From NCBI RefSeq assembly GCF_028656955.1, contig NZ_JAMDGY010000071.1, positions 1-57,942 of the forward strand: 57,942 nucleotides of DNA, in the 5' to 3' direction. The translations under genes and the position numbers were made by a program. The stretch is from Pseudomonas fontis (GTDB lineage Bacteria; Pseudomonadota; Gammaproteobacteria; Pseudomonadales; Pseudomonadaceae). Under the pieces are notes generated by a model. That model was not told where the DNA came from and did no database searches. It worked only from the letters and a program-made list of their open reading frames with translations. Below are positions 1 to 9,187 of the stretch, in pieces; position 1 is the stretch's first letter, and each line of letters starts with the position of its first letter.

Positions 1-46
1 CCCGCCGTAAAGGCGGAAGGCGCCGGCAGCAGCCCCACATGAAACG

Positions 47-75
47 GATAAGCCCAGGACGGATAAGCCCAGGAT
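47..75. repeat. short tandem duplication
   Basis: The 14-base string GGATAAGCCCAGGA occurs twice in tandem (period about 15 bases), just beyond the stop of the neighbouring acetyltransferase gene. It may be a simple slippage duplication. No function is inferred. Confidence 0.6.
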
Positions 76-81
76 AGTGGG

Positions 82-516
82 CTAATCCAAAAACTTCACA
101 AAGATCAGCTCCGAATCATCCAGATCAAGGTTCTCTATCTTGCCGCTGCGCTGGTACCCAAGCTGTTCCAACAATTGCCGCATCGGTGAATTGGACCTGT
201 TGGTTGAAGTGAAGATCCTCTTGCTAGCGGTGCACGCTTCCAGGTGAGCAACGATTTGCCTGCCGGCCCCCGAACGCCGGTGAGCGTCCGAGACGACCAC
301 CAGCGAGATAAACCACTCCCCGAAAAAGCGCTTATCCAAGCAGCCGTAGCCGATGGGAACAAGGGGATCATCTGCCGCACAGGCCACCCAGCATTCGTGA
401 GTAGCTACTGCCTGTTCGATTTGTACCCGGCGGCCAACTTCCTTGGCAGCTATGGGGTCCAGGCTCACCAACTGTTCAATATCGTTCAAGACAGCCTGGC
501 GGATTTGCCATTTCAT
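82..516 (-). CDS. GNAT-family N-acetyltransferase
   Basis: 144-residue protein, the usual size of a single GNAT domain, predicted to transfer acetyl from acetyl-CoA to an unknown small amine or protein. The acetyl-CoA pyrophosphate-binding segment is visible at residues 73-90 (VVVSDAHRRSGAG), preceded by the beta-4 strand and followed by a helix. The C-terminal part (NRSNSPMRQLLEQLGY) is the typical alpha-4/beta-7 region with a conserved LGY. The ATG at 516 is preceded by AAGGGG. It is a cytoplasmic enzyme, the substrate cannot be read from sequence, and it is a single gene downstream of nothing obviously related. Confidence 0.85.
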   Translation of the reverse strand: MKWQIRQAVLNDIEQLVSLDPIAAKEVGRRVQIEQAVATHECWVACAADDPLVPIGYGCLDKRFFGEWFISLVVVSDAHRRSGAGRQIVAHLEACTASKRIFTSTNRSNSPMRQLLEQLGYQRSGKIENLDLDDSELIFVKFLD

Positions 517-576
517 GCTTGCACCCCTTTGCTCAAGCCTGAATGTCTAACTGCATTCACCCATTCCCCGTGAGAC

Positions 577-2658
577 TCACGCCGTAAAGAATCCCTCGGC
601 ATCAAGGCCGTCAGCGTTCAGCCAGCGCCGCGGATAACCCGCCGGGCCGAGGCTGTCCGGCGACATCGCGGCGGCCAGGTTGGCGGTCGCCTTGAACGCC
701 ACGCCGACGGAATAAACCGGCCAATCGCGCATCAGCAACGGCGCCATGCCGAACACCTGCACACCCTGTTCGCGCCGGGCAAGGCGAAACGAGGCATAGC
801 CGAATGCACCGAGAATACCCGCATCTGCTGCCGGCCGCAGTCGCGGGTCATCGGCCTGGTCGATGCTGGCACCAGCGCAGAGCCCATAGCCAGCCCTCTC
901 AAACGCGGAAATCAGCGATCCATCCGGGTGCTGTCCGTCCAGGCTGAAGGACGCCCAGTCGGACAGGCTGAACAGATGCCCCAGCGCTCCCGACGCATCG
1001 AACACCTCCAGTTGCCCGCGAATCCAGCGCACCGAGTAGGCCCGAGGGTGGCTCGGATCGAGGTCGCCGGCATTGTCGATCCGCCACTGGCGGTCCAGGT
1101 CAAGGGTGGGTGCGGCCCCCAGTGGATAACCCGCCTGGGCGAACAAGGGGGCTAGCCCGGCAATACCTTCGCAACCAAGCTCCTCCCACACCGATAACGG
1201 CAAGCTGAACAAGGGCACCCCCTGCTCCAGCGCAACACCGGCACCCACTAGCAGGGCACCTCCGAGGACGCTACCGCTGAAATCGACGCCCTGGATCTGT
1301 GCGCCCTCCAGGGACAGGCTACGCGCCGAGCCGTCCGCCAGTACGGTACAACCGGCGATCCGCGCATTCACCAGCACGCTGTCGCTCAGGTCGGCGCCGT
1401 TCAGAAAAGCCTGAGACAGATCCAGCGACACCAGCAGGCTGCCGGAGAGTACCGCCCCTTCCAGGTCGGCGTGATCGAGGGTGGCCCCGGCGCCACACCA
1501 TTGCACACCACGCAGGTCGGCGCCGGCCAGGTGGGCACCGGATGCCCGGGTGCCAATGCAGATGGCCCGGTGCAAGACTGCCGGACGCCAGGGCTCAGAG
1601 CCGGCCTGATGAACCTTGGCATCCAGATGCGCCTGGCTCAGGTCGGCGGCGGAAAAATCCGCCGCGGTGAAGTTGGCATTGCTGCCCAGGATGTTTTTCA
1701 GCGAGCACTTGCGCAGGTTCGCCCGCAGTGCGAAGACATTCCTCAGGTCGGCGCCGTCCAGCATCGCGCCCTCCAGACAACAGCCCTCCAGGCGAGCATC
1801 GGTCAGCCGGGCCCCGGTAAGTTGCAGGCCGCTCAGGTCGGCCTGGCTGAAATCGCCAGCGCCGAGGTTGGCTTGGGTGCAGTCGAGGCGGGCCGACGGA
1901 CTGCCGAGGATCGCCCCCCTGGCCCGGCAATGACTCAGGTCGATCTCCCGGGCACTGCGCGGCGCACCCCAGCCGGGTGCGCCAAGGGTCGCGCCAGAAA
2001 GGTTGGCGCGGTCCAGCAAGGCGCCGTCGAACAACACCCCGTTCAGCCGGGTACCACGCAGATCGGCATCGCCCAGCAGGCATTTGGACAAGTCCGCGCC
2101 TTGCAGGCTGGCACCGCTAAAGCGCGCGCCGGTGAAGTCCACCCCCACGGCGCTGGCGCCATCCAGCACGACATCGGTCAGGTCCACGCCACGGCCCTGC
2201 CCGCTGGCCACCAACGCTGCCAACGATGGCGTGACGATCACCGGTTCGAATCGCGACGCAGCGGTGTTGCCCCGGTTGGTGGTGAGGATCGCCTGTGCCG
2301 TTTGCGGGTAGAACACCACCGGTTTCCAGATATCCCCGACCTGCACTTCCCAGCCCTGCCCCAGGGGCTCGCCCGCCAGGCGCAGCGTTGCGGCGTCCGC
2401 CACTTCGCTGTTCAGGGTCAGGCAGCCCGCCGAGCCGGCGAACCCTATCCAGCGCTCGTCGAGGCGCAGGCGAAAACTGCTGTCGGGCAAGCGATAGACG
2501 CTGACAAGCCCGGGCTGCTCGACGTCGTCGCGCGCGATCATCGCCGGGAACCAACTATAGTCCTGGTCGCCACCCTGAAGCCCAAGGGCTGCCAGGCACT
2601 TCACCCCTGCGTGGAAGGTGAACTTGCCCATGAACTCGCCCAACGCTTGCGCCCTCAC
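577..2658 (-). CDS. large pentapeptide-repeat protein
   Basis: 693 residues, last gene of a three-gene operon; its start overlaps the stop of the upstream gene by 4 bases, so translation is probably coupled. Residues about 160-470 are long runs of A(D/N)LXX pentapeptides (e.g. GADLSKCLLGDADLRGT), which fold as a right-handed quadrilateral beta-helix. The N-terminal 150 residues and C-terminal 200 residues are not repeats. The C-terminal part carries one copy of a W-rich motif (LDLDRQWRIDNAG then YSVRWIRGQLEVFDA) that also occurs three times in the first gene of the operon. No signal peptide is evident. Pentapeptide proteins include DNA-gyrase mimics, effectors and scaffolds, and nothing here decides between them. 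Confidence 0.85.
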   Translation of the reverse strand: MRAQALGEFMGKFTFHAGVKCLAALGLQGGDQDYSWFPAMIARDDVEQPGLVSVYRLPDSSFRLRLDERWIGFAGSAGCLTLNSEVADAATLRLAGEPLGQGWEVQVGDIWKPVVFYPQTAQAILTTNRGNTAASRFEPVIVTPSLAALVASGQGRGVDLTDVVLDGASAVGVDFTGARFSGASLQGADLSKCLLGDADLRGTRLNGVLFDGALLDRANLSGATLGAPGWGAPRSAREIDLSHCRARGAILGSPSARLDCTQANLGAGDFSQADLSGLQLTGARLTDARLEGCCLEGAMLDGADLRNVFALRANLRKCSLKNILGSNANFTAADFSAADLSQAHLDAKVHQAGSEPWRPAVLHRAICIGTRASGAHLAGADLRGVQWCGAGATLDHADLEGAVLSGSLLVSLDLSQAFLNGADLSDSVLVNARIAGCTVLADGSARSLSLEGAQIQGVDFSGSVLGGALLVGAGVALEQGVPLFSLPLSVWEELGCEGIAGLAPLFAQAGYPLGAAPTLDLDRQWRIDNAGDLDPSHPRAYSVRWIRGQLEVFDASGALGHLFSLSDWASFSLDGQHPDGSLISAFERAGYGLCAGASIDQADDPRLRPAADAGILGAFGYASFRLARREQGVQVFGMAPLLMRDWPVYSVGVAFKATANLAAAMSPDSLGPAGYPRRWLNADGLDAEGFFTA

Positions 2659-4346
2659 AGGTGCACCTTGGCCTTGATCGAGACGAAGCCCTGTTGGATG
2701 CTGAGTTCCGCCTCCTCGAAGACGAAGTGGAACATCTGCATCATCGGCAGGGGCACGCCTTCCCCGCCCATCCTGCGCAGGCAGTCATCGTATTGACTTT
2801 CCACCACGGTCCAGAGGATCTTGCCGAACGGCTGGCCAAGTTCCTCGTCAAGGTCCGGGACGGTGGTGCCGAGGAGCGTCGTAGTCGAACTGTTTTTCTG
2901 GTAGTCGAACTTCAGTGTCTGCGCCGTCGACGCCGAGGCAACGCCCAGGCGCAAGTTGGTCAGAAGGTCGATGCGGCTGACCGAGAACTCAAGCTTGGGC
3001 GGTGTCTGCTCGCCGGTATCGAGGAACACCGTGAACTGCAGTTTCTGGCGCATGACCATGCCGCTTTGCCTGGCACAGTTGACGATGTCGGCGATCAACG
3101 TCGGGCTCACTTTTTTCGTGGCCAGCGCGTTCTCCAGCGCCTTCTGCTCAAGATAGGAATAGCCGCGCAATTTCGACACGACGGGCATTGCGTCAGTGAT
3201 GCCAGGGATCGTCGCAATTCGCACCAGCGTCGCATCGGTCATTTCCCAGACGCTCTGGAACTCCGTCGTAGGCGCATCAATAGAGACGATTTCGGCATAC
3301 ATGTCGGTGTTGTCGTACCTGCCCAGGGCCTCGACAGCAGCGGCATAGGTGACGCAGCGCAAGGCTTCCGGATTGGGGATGTTGCCCGTGGTCGCCGTGG
3401 TATGCAGCAATCCCGCCTTGAAACAGGCCCATTGCAGCCCATTGATGCTGTAGCTCGACACGTAGGTCTGCAGATAATTCGGGTCGGTTGCCTGCGGGAT
3501 CGGTGGTAGCCCCAACGACGCGGGCACAAGCGCCGGATAGGCCTCGCCCTTGTAGAGGACCCGCCCGGTCACACCGACCTGCAATCCGTTGCGCCCTGCG
3601 CTCGTGTCAAAACCCAGGCCGGAATCGCCGAGACCGAACTCGAACAGAATGTCGTGCCCCAGGTTGCCACTGGATGGAATGCTGCGCAGCGACGCCGGCA
3701 TGATCTGGTTGATCAGGGCAGAGAAGTCGAGCCCGGACACCGCTTCACGGGTGGTGGCGCTGACCTCGGTGGTGGTGCAGCCCTGGATCTCGTTGCGCAC
3801 CACGCTGCTCGACGGAATATTCGCGCTGACCTCTCCCGGCGCCGCCACGCAGCGGTGCTCGACCACTTCATAGGTATTGCTCGCGGGGTTGAACTGGAAG
3901 GCGGCAGTGACCTGAACCTGCAAACCGGAAAAGCTCGGCGTATAGCCATAGGTGTGATCGATGTTGTGGGACTGGCACACCACCGACCCCGAGATGCTCT
4001 GGACGCACTCCTTGGACTTTCCGGTCTCGTGCCACTGGTACTGCGCGCTGAACCCGGAAGCGACGAACTCGAGTTTGAACTCACTGCCCGCCGGGGTGCC
4101 GGAAGCCAGCTGGGTGACCGAGTTGTAAACCGGATTGAACCCCTGCAAGTGCCCCGAGCTCAGTTGCACTTTGACATTGGAGTAGTCGGTGCCCATGCCC
4201 GAACCGGAGCCGTGGAAGCTGCCGACATCGATCAGCCGGTCCGGGACCGGCATCGAGCGGATCAGGTCCTGCAGGCGCGGGGACAGGAACTGCCGGCAAA
4301 AGAAGTCGATACCGACCTGGCCGATTGCGATGGTTAGAGTCTGCAT
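2655..4346 (-). CDS. predicted TULIP (BPI/LBP-like) lipid-binding protein
   Basis: 563 residues, middle gene of the operon, 18 bases after the upstream gene and overlapping the next by 4. I infer a TULIP fold from pattern. An amphipathic N-terminal helix (GQVGIDFFCRQFLSPRLQDL) is followed by a short I/V-P-x-P-D turn (MPVPDRLIDV), beta-strands, a central Cys-to-Cys stretch (about residues 165-190) leading into a helix, and a second half ending in an amphipathic strand (ELSIQQGFVSIKAKVHL). This mirrors the barrel/helix order of BPI/LBP and clostridial P47-type proteins, and the length fits two TULIP units. If right, it would bind lipids in a hydrophobic groove. There is no classical signal peptide. 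Family assignment is an inference without an alignment; the gene itself is certain. Confidence 0.6.
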   Translation of the reverse strand: MQTLTIAIGQVGIDFFCRQFLSPRLQDLIRSMPVPDRLIDVGSFHGSGSGMGTDYSNVKVQLSSGHLQGFNPVYNSVTQLASGTPAGSEFKLEFVASGFSAQYQWHETGKSKECVQSISGSVVCQSHNIDHTYGYTPSFSGLQVQVTAAFQFNPASNTYEVVEHRCVAAPGEVSANIPSSSVVRNEIQGCTTTEVSATTREAVSGLDFSALINQIMPASLRSIPSSGNLGHDILFEFGLGDSGLGFDTSAGRNGLQVGVTGRVLYKGEAYPALVPASLGLPPIPQATDPNYLQTYVSSYSINGLQWACFKAGLLHTTATTGNIPNPEALRCVTYAAAVEALGRYDNTDMYAEIVSIDAPTTEFQSVWEMTDATLVRIATIPGITDAMPVVSKLRGYSYLEQKALENALATKKVSPTLIADIVNCARQSGMVMRQKLQFTVFLDTGEQTPPKLEFSVSRIDLLTNLRLGVASASTAQTLKFDYQKNSSTTTLLGTTVPDLDEELGQPFGKILWTVVESQYDDCLRRMGGEGVPLPMMQMFHFVFEEAELSIQQGFVSIKAKVHL

Positions 4347-4364
4347 GATGAATCCTCCGTGAAC

Positions 4365-7300
4365 TCAGGCCTGGACCGCATAGACGTGGATGCTGTCGGC
4401 GACGCGATAGATGTGGTACGTCGCCGCGACGTCCTTGATACTCCAGGCGCCGTTGGGGTCGATGACGTCGATAAACGCACTGGGCGTCAGGTTGATCCCG
4501 TGCTTGTCGAACTGGATCTTCACTTCGCCGATGTTGTGTTCGTTGAGCCGCGGCTGCTGGCTGACCGGCATGTCGAACAGTGGCGGCGTTGGCATCCAGT
4601 GGCCGATGCCCGGCTGGGTAGTGCCGGAAGGTGACTTCAGCGTCTCGAACATCAGCCCGTAGACATTGCGCCACAGATCCACGGCCAGCTTCCCGGCAAC
4701 CACGTTGTGCGGCGTGCGGGTCAGCGATGGGTCCGGCGAGCGGGAGAGGAAACTGCCGTCCGGTGCATGGATATCCAGCAGGTAGTCACTGGCCTGGCTG
4801 CCATCGCCGGTGTACGACAACACGTAGACGTAACCGCGCGCCTCGACCGCCATGTCCAGGTAGGTCACGTTCAGGCCGCGAGCGCCCTGCAACGGGAAAT
4901 AGGACAGCGACCAGTACACCAGCGACTGCCGGGGCTGGGCCGTGGATGGCCGGATGCGCCAGGCCTGGCCGGTGCTGCCGTCGAGGATGTGCCATTCACT
5001 GCCTGGGGCGATCACCTCGACCCGGGCACGGCACGGACGCTGGTACACCGCCAGCACGCCATGGCGCAAGCGCACTTGCCAGCTTGATCCGCGTGGATCG
5101 TCGAGGGTCCACTCATGGCCCGGCTCGACCACGTGGATCTGCGCGCTAGCCGACCGATCGCCCATGGCTTGCGGGTCGTAGGCGAGAACCAGGCCATGCA
5201 GGTTCAAGGTCTTGAGCAACGGATCGCTCTCGGCAGCGAACGACGCCTCGTCCAGTTGCTTCACGAAACTGGTCGAAAGGGAGAACAGATAGCCTTGCTC
5301 CTGGTCGACCAAGGCCTGGATGAACGCCTCTGGGACAACGCCGTCATTGAGTGCCGCAGCAATGGCATTGCTGTCGATCGACAGCAATGGCTTGAACGGG
5401 GTGAAACCCGGAACCGCATTGCCCTTGGTGTCAAACGCCTGGACCCGATGGTTCTCGGTTTCCAGCACCAGGATCCGTCCGTCCGGCATCACCGAGATGG
5501 CTTTGGGGCCGCGCAACAGTCCCTGGCGAATACCCTCCCCGGCCACCATTGTCGCCATCGGTGCCTCGCTGTCGGGCGAACCTTGCGCCGGTAACGGCAG
5601 GAACATCAGCTTGCTGTCCTTCCACGACGCGGCCAGAACGATACCGTCAGGGTGGATGGCCAGGGCGTCGATCGTGTTCAACGGAAACTGTCCCCAGCTT
5701 TGCAGGCCCCGCTCCCCCAGGCCGAAGGTCGATGCACCGTCGCCCAATATCACCTTGCGCAGGTGCATGGCGCTGCCGCGCGGGTCGAGAATGAAATTGT
5801 CCTGCTCGATCCGCTCGTGCTGGTTGTTTGCCTGCGACCAGGCGATACCAGGCCGATTGCTCAGGCCGATATCGGCAACGATCAGGCGTGATTGCGGGTC
5901 TGCCAGTACTGACAGGTTCTGCAATACGTACTGCTGCGCATCGGACTTCGCTGCTGCGGTCGAGTCCGTCGGCAGATGCTGGCCCGACGCACGCCAGGCA
6001 TAGCCGATCTGGTAGGCGCTGCTGTTCAGGCTGATGTCCACCAACTCGCAGAGCGTGCCGTCACTGCCACACGCCAGCGATGCATGGGTGGCTTGCGGTG
6101 GCGCACCTGCCTGCCAGACATAGCGCCCCCGCTCGACGGCGATACGCTCCTTGAACACGTACTGGGTGTCCGGGCTCAGCGGTACCAACTGCTCGACGAT
6201 ATTGTGTGCGCCCAGCTCCAGGGTGGTGCCGTGGTTGGCCTGGGCGGTCATCCAGTCGCTTTGCCAAGACCCGGCCAACCAGCCGTTGTCGCTGTACAGG
6301 CCGACCAATACACGGAACTGGCCGCCGGCCGGCACATCGTCGAAGCGCAGTGTCAGTGGGGTGCTGCTGGTGACCTGCGGCATGCTGCCGGTCAGCTTGT
6401 GATTGGTGCCGCCCTGGTATTCGAGATAAGCGACGTAATTGCTGGCCACCGCCGGCCATACCGCAGTTTGCGGATTGCCAGCCTCGCCATGGACGGGGTC
6501 CGGATGCAGGCTCAGGCTCACGTCGATCGCCCGGGATACCATCACCTTGACGCAGGACGGCGATGACAGCACTTCCCCCGTGGTCACCGCCATCTCCTCG
6601 ATGCTCATCAGGGTCGCGGCGGTACGAAACACCCAGCCAATCGGCCCCAGGCACGAGCCGAGTACGCCAGTCGTGCACTTTCCGGCCAGCCACTTGCCAA
6701 GGGCCTCCATGCCTTTGCGCAGGATCAGGCCGACGATCACATTGGCGCACTTCACCATGACTGTGCGGGTACTGAGCACGGCGGACGCGGTGGCCAGGCC
6801 ACCGCCGAGCATGGGCAGGCCAATGGCGAGGGCGGCCGCGGTGAGTTGACGGTCGTTGACGATCCGGTTGAATTCCCGATGGCCAGTAATGTAGCTGCCG
6901 CAGGCCATCAGCACGGTCGGCACCCCGTATTGCCAGAGGCCGGTCAGCAAGGCGCCGCTGGTGCTGAAGTCGTCGTCCCAATCACTGACCCCGAGGCTGG
7001 CGAAATACAGGCGCACGCCGGAGGCACTGCCCATGGGGATGTCCAGCGTGCTCGGCTGCGTATCGCATGGAATGCCCAGGATCGAGTTGGTCGCCGATAT
7101 CGACTGCAGGCGTACCTTACCGCCCAGGGGCTGGCCGGTGGCATCGAGCAACTGGTAGCCGGCGACCAGGGTGCGCAGGTAGGTGTTGCTGACATCGATC
7201 GACAACTGGCTGTCATGGTCGATGTCGATCGACCCCGCGTCGACCAGGATGCCGTGATGCACCGTGCGCTCGTTGACGGTCCATCTGTAGCGGCTCTCAC

Positions 7301-8255
7301 CGCCCCCAGCCGTTTCAGCGCGCACCGCGGCTTCATCCGCCGCACGTTCGCTGGCGGCGAAGGTCGTGCCGCTGCTCGCCGCCCAGGTCTTGTCCATCAA
7401 GCGCAAATCGTTTGCCGCCGAGCGGTTGGCGCCGGCCAAACCGGCGCCCAGATGGCCGTCAAGATCTTCGTGCACGCCATAGGTGTACAGCGCCTGGCCG
7501 GCCTCGATCTGGCCGGGGAGATCGTACTCGGCCACCAGCGCATTGCCGTCGGCATCCTGGCACGCCACGATGGGCGACCAGTCCTGGCCGAGGCTGCCAA
7601 TCTGCGCCGCGAGCAATTGCATGCGGTTGTACTGCTCCGGATCGACCTCCGGGCTGGGCAGGATATGGTCGTTGAGCACGATCACGCTGGTGCTGGGCTG
7701 AATACTGGCCAGGCCGGGGTGATGTGACACCAGGGCGGCTGCGGTATCCAGCGGCGTGACCAGGGTCTGGGACTGGACCAGGGCATCCAGGCGAGCCGAT
7801 TGCCCGTCGGGCAGCGAGCGTAGCCCCAGGTGGGCCAGGCGCGCGCAGTGAACCTTGGGCTTGCGCGCCACGGTATGCCGATGGAACGCTCGCACCTGCT
7901 GCAAAGGCTGCTGATAGCGCTCCAGGCGCTCTTGCCAGAACACCCGCAGATGATCCTCGGGGATGATCACGCACATCGCCACCACCTGCGGCAAATGCAC
8001 GCCATCGCGCTCGGGGATGACCACCTGCAGGTAGCGTGAATCGGTGTCGGTGAAATGCGCCTTGTCGATTGCCGCGAAGTGGCTGAAGCGCTGCTGATGC
8101 TCGCTCGGCAACAGCGAAAGCGCGCCATGGGTCGTGCCAGCGGATTCGAGACTCTGTTCGCTATGGAGACTGAGTGGGTAGCGCGCGCTGCCGACACGAA
8201 CTTCCAGCGTTTGCGTGCGCTCGACATGCCGCAGGTCGAAATGCAGATGCTTCAT
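4365..8255 (-). CDS. very large NHL/beta-propeller-like protein with hydrophobic core
   Basis: 1296 residues, first gene of the operon. The ATG at 8255 is chosen because CCAAGGAGGTGGCA precedes it, an excellent ribosome-binding site; the frame stays open upstream to 8432 without a better start. The N-terminal 400 residues are unassigned. Residues about 445-555 are hydrophobic and glycine-rich with several potential membrane helices (ALAIGLPMLGGGLATASAV and following). Residues about 840-940 contain NHL-like blades (IDALAIHPDGIVLAAS; AISVMPDGRILVLETENHRVQAFD). The last 260 residues carry three copies of a V-x-x-PG-x-EW-x-x-x-D module, one at the very C terminus, shared with the pentapeptide protein. 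No signal peptide. Function unknown; a secreted or surface complex with its two partners is one possibility. Confidence 0.8.
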   Translation of the reverse strand: MKHLHFDLRHVERTQTLEVRVGSARYPLSLHSEQSLESAGTTHGALSLLPSEHQQRFSHFAAIDKAHFTDTDSRYLQVVIPERDGVHLPQVVAMCVIIPEDHLRVFWQERLERYQQPLQQVRAFHRHTVARKPKVHCARLAHLGLRSLPDGQSARLDALVQSQTLVTPLDTAAALVSHHPGLASIQPSTSVIVLNDHILPSPEVDPEQYNRMQLLAAQIGSLGQDWSPIVACQDADGNALVAEYDLPGQIEAGQALYTYGVHEDLDGHLGAGLAGANRSAANDLRLMDKTWAASSGTTFAASERAADEAAVRAETAGGGESRYRWTVNERTVHHGILVDAGSIDIDHDSQLSIDVSNTYLRTLVAGYQLLDATGQPLGGKVRLQSISATNSILGIPCDTQPSTLDIPMGSASGVRLYFASLGVSDWDDDFSTSGALLTGLWQYGVPTVLMACGSYITGHREFNRIVNDRQLTAAALAIGLPMLGGGLATASAVLSTRTVMVKCANVIVGLILRKGMEALGKWLAGKCTTGVLGSCLGPIGWVFRTAATLMSIEEMAVTTGEVLSSPSCVKVMVSRAIDVSLSLHPDPVHGEAGNPQTAVWPAVASNYVAYLEYQGGTNHKLTGSMPQVTSSTPLTLRFDDVPAGGQFRVLVGLYSDNGWLAGSWQSDWMTAQANHGTTLELGAHNIVEQLVPLSPDTQYVFKERIAVERGRYVWQAGAPPQATHASLACGSDGTLCELVDISLNSSAYQIGYAWRASGQHLPTDSTAAAKSDAQQYVLQNLSVLADPQSRLIVADIGLSNRPGIAWSQANNQHERIEQDNFILDPRGSAMHLRKVILGDGASTFGLGERGLQSWGQFPLNTIDALAIHPDGIVLAASWKDSKLMFLPLPAQGSPDSEAPMATMVAGEGIRQGLLRGPKAISVMPDGRILVLETENHRVQAFDTKGNAVPGFTPFKPLLSIDSNAIAAALNDGVVPEAFIQALVDQEQGYLFSLSTSFVKQLDEASFAAESDPLLKTLNLHGLVLAYDPQAMGDRSASAQIHVVEPGHEWTLDDPRGSSWQVRLRHGVLAVYQRPCRARVEVIAPGSEWHILDGSTGQAWRIRPSTAQPRQSLVYWSLSYFPLQGARGLNVTYLDMAVEARGYVYVLSYTGDGSQASDYLLDIHAPDGSFLSRSPDPSLTRTPHNVVAGKLAVDLWRNVYGLMFETLKSPSGTTQPGIGHWMPTPPLFDMPVSQQPRLNEHNIGEVKIQFDKHGINLTPSAFIDVIDPNGAWSIKDVAATYHIYRVADSIHVYAVQA

Positions 8256-8418
8256 TGCCACCTCCTTGGTAGGGGGGCAGTCCCCCATGCGCTGTCCAAA
8301 ATAGGCAACGCGAAGGCTTTTTGTCTGCATTGGGTTTCTGAGGGAATCTGAGCGCCATGCGGTGATGGTGCTGCGGGGTGATGCTGGGCGCGCCGCAAGC
8401 CCTAAAACGTGTGCATGA

Positions 8419-8961
8419 TCATGCAGCAACAATCACATAGCGCACCGCGTTGTATTCGAACGCCGCTACTTCGCGCAGCCCCATGCCCCCGTGGGCCGTT
8501 CGTGACCCCTGGTTGTCCTCGCGGATAAAGGCCATGACAGCGGATTGATTCATATGTGTTCGCTGAGCATCAAACATTGCAGCCGCGATGCCGCGCCGAC
8601 GAAAGTCCCGCCCGACGCAGATTGGGCCGTGCAGGTAGGCTCCGGGATTGGGATAGGCGCTGAGCATTGCCTGGATGATCGGTACATGGCCTTGCGCTTC
8701 GCGGGATGTGAAGGCAACGTAGCCGGCAACACACTCAGCGCTGCGCGCAACGATGATTGATTGGCATGAGATCGCCTGTGCAAACCACTCGCGCGAAAAC
8801 CGCGCGGACAAACTACCGCCATTCTCTGGTTGATTTTCCTCCTGCACCCTGAGGATTCCGTCAACATCAACCAGGTTCGCCAAACCGATATCAAGGCCGG
8901 ACAGCATTGCAGCCTCCGGAAGAACTGGCATGGCGTCTTTAACACTCTGGGTTTTATTCAT
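8419..8961 (-). CDS. GNAT-family N-acetyltransferase
   Basis: 180 residues from the ATG at 8961; the frame is open upstream to 9039, and neither start has a strong Shine-Dalgarno, so the start is uncertain. The acetyl-CoA loop is at residues 117-126 (GRDFRRRGIA), after a beta-strand with HGPICV. The C-terminal strand (YNAVRYVIVA) is also typical. It lies upstream of the large-protein operon in the same orientation, separated by 163 bases containing a GGGGG-cagt-CCCCC hairpin, so it could be co-transcribed or separate. Substrate unknown. Confidence 0.8.
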   Translation of the reverse strand: MNKTQSVKDAMPVLPEAAMLSGLDIGLANLVDVDGILRVQEENQPENGGSLSARFSREWFAQAISCQSIIVARSAECVAGYVAFTSREAQGHVPIIQAMLSAYPNPGAYLHGPICVGRDFRRRGIAAAMFDAQRTHMNQSAVMAFIREDNQGSRTAHGGMGLREVAAFEYNAVRYVIVAA

Positions 8962-9187
8962 GACGTGCGCCGCTTGGTACAGGAGGTCTCCTAGAATACC
9001 CTGCCTTGGACTGTGGTCAAACGCGTGGATATGGCGCACGCCAGCCTACTGCTTGGGCACACTAAAGTTGACATCAGCGAGCGTGGTAGAGGGTGTAAAG
9101 GGTACTTGCTCGTAGCCCTTGTATGGATGACTATCACGCTCCCCAGAAGGGCATGAGCCCTGAGCGGCATCTAAACAAGGACTTGAG

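Noticed and set aside
1471..2796. 441-codon + strand open frame
   Set aside because: Antisense to the pentapeptide-repeat gene; the GC-rich periodic repeats keep the opposite frame open, and its composition is not protein-like.
4365..8432. Longer start (8432) for the giant protein
   Set aside because: The upstream residues are not protein-like and the ATG at 8255 has an AAGGAGGTGG site.
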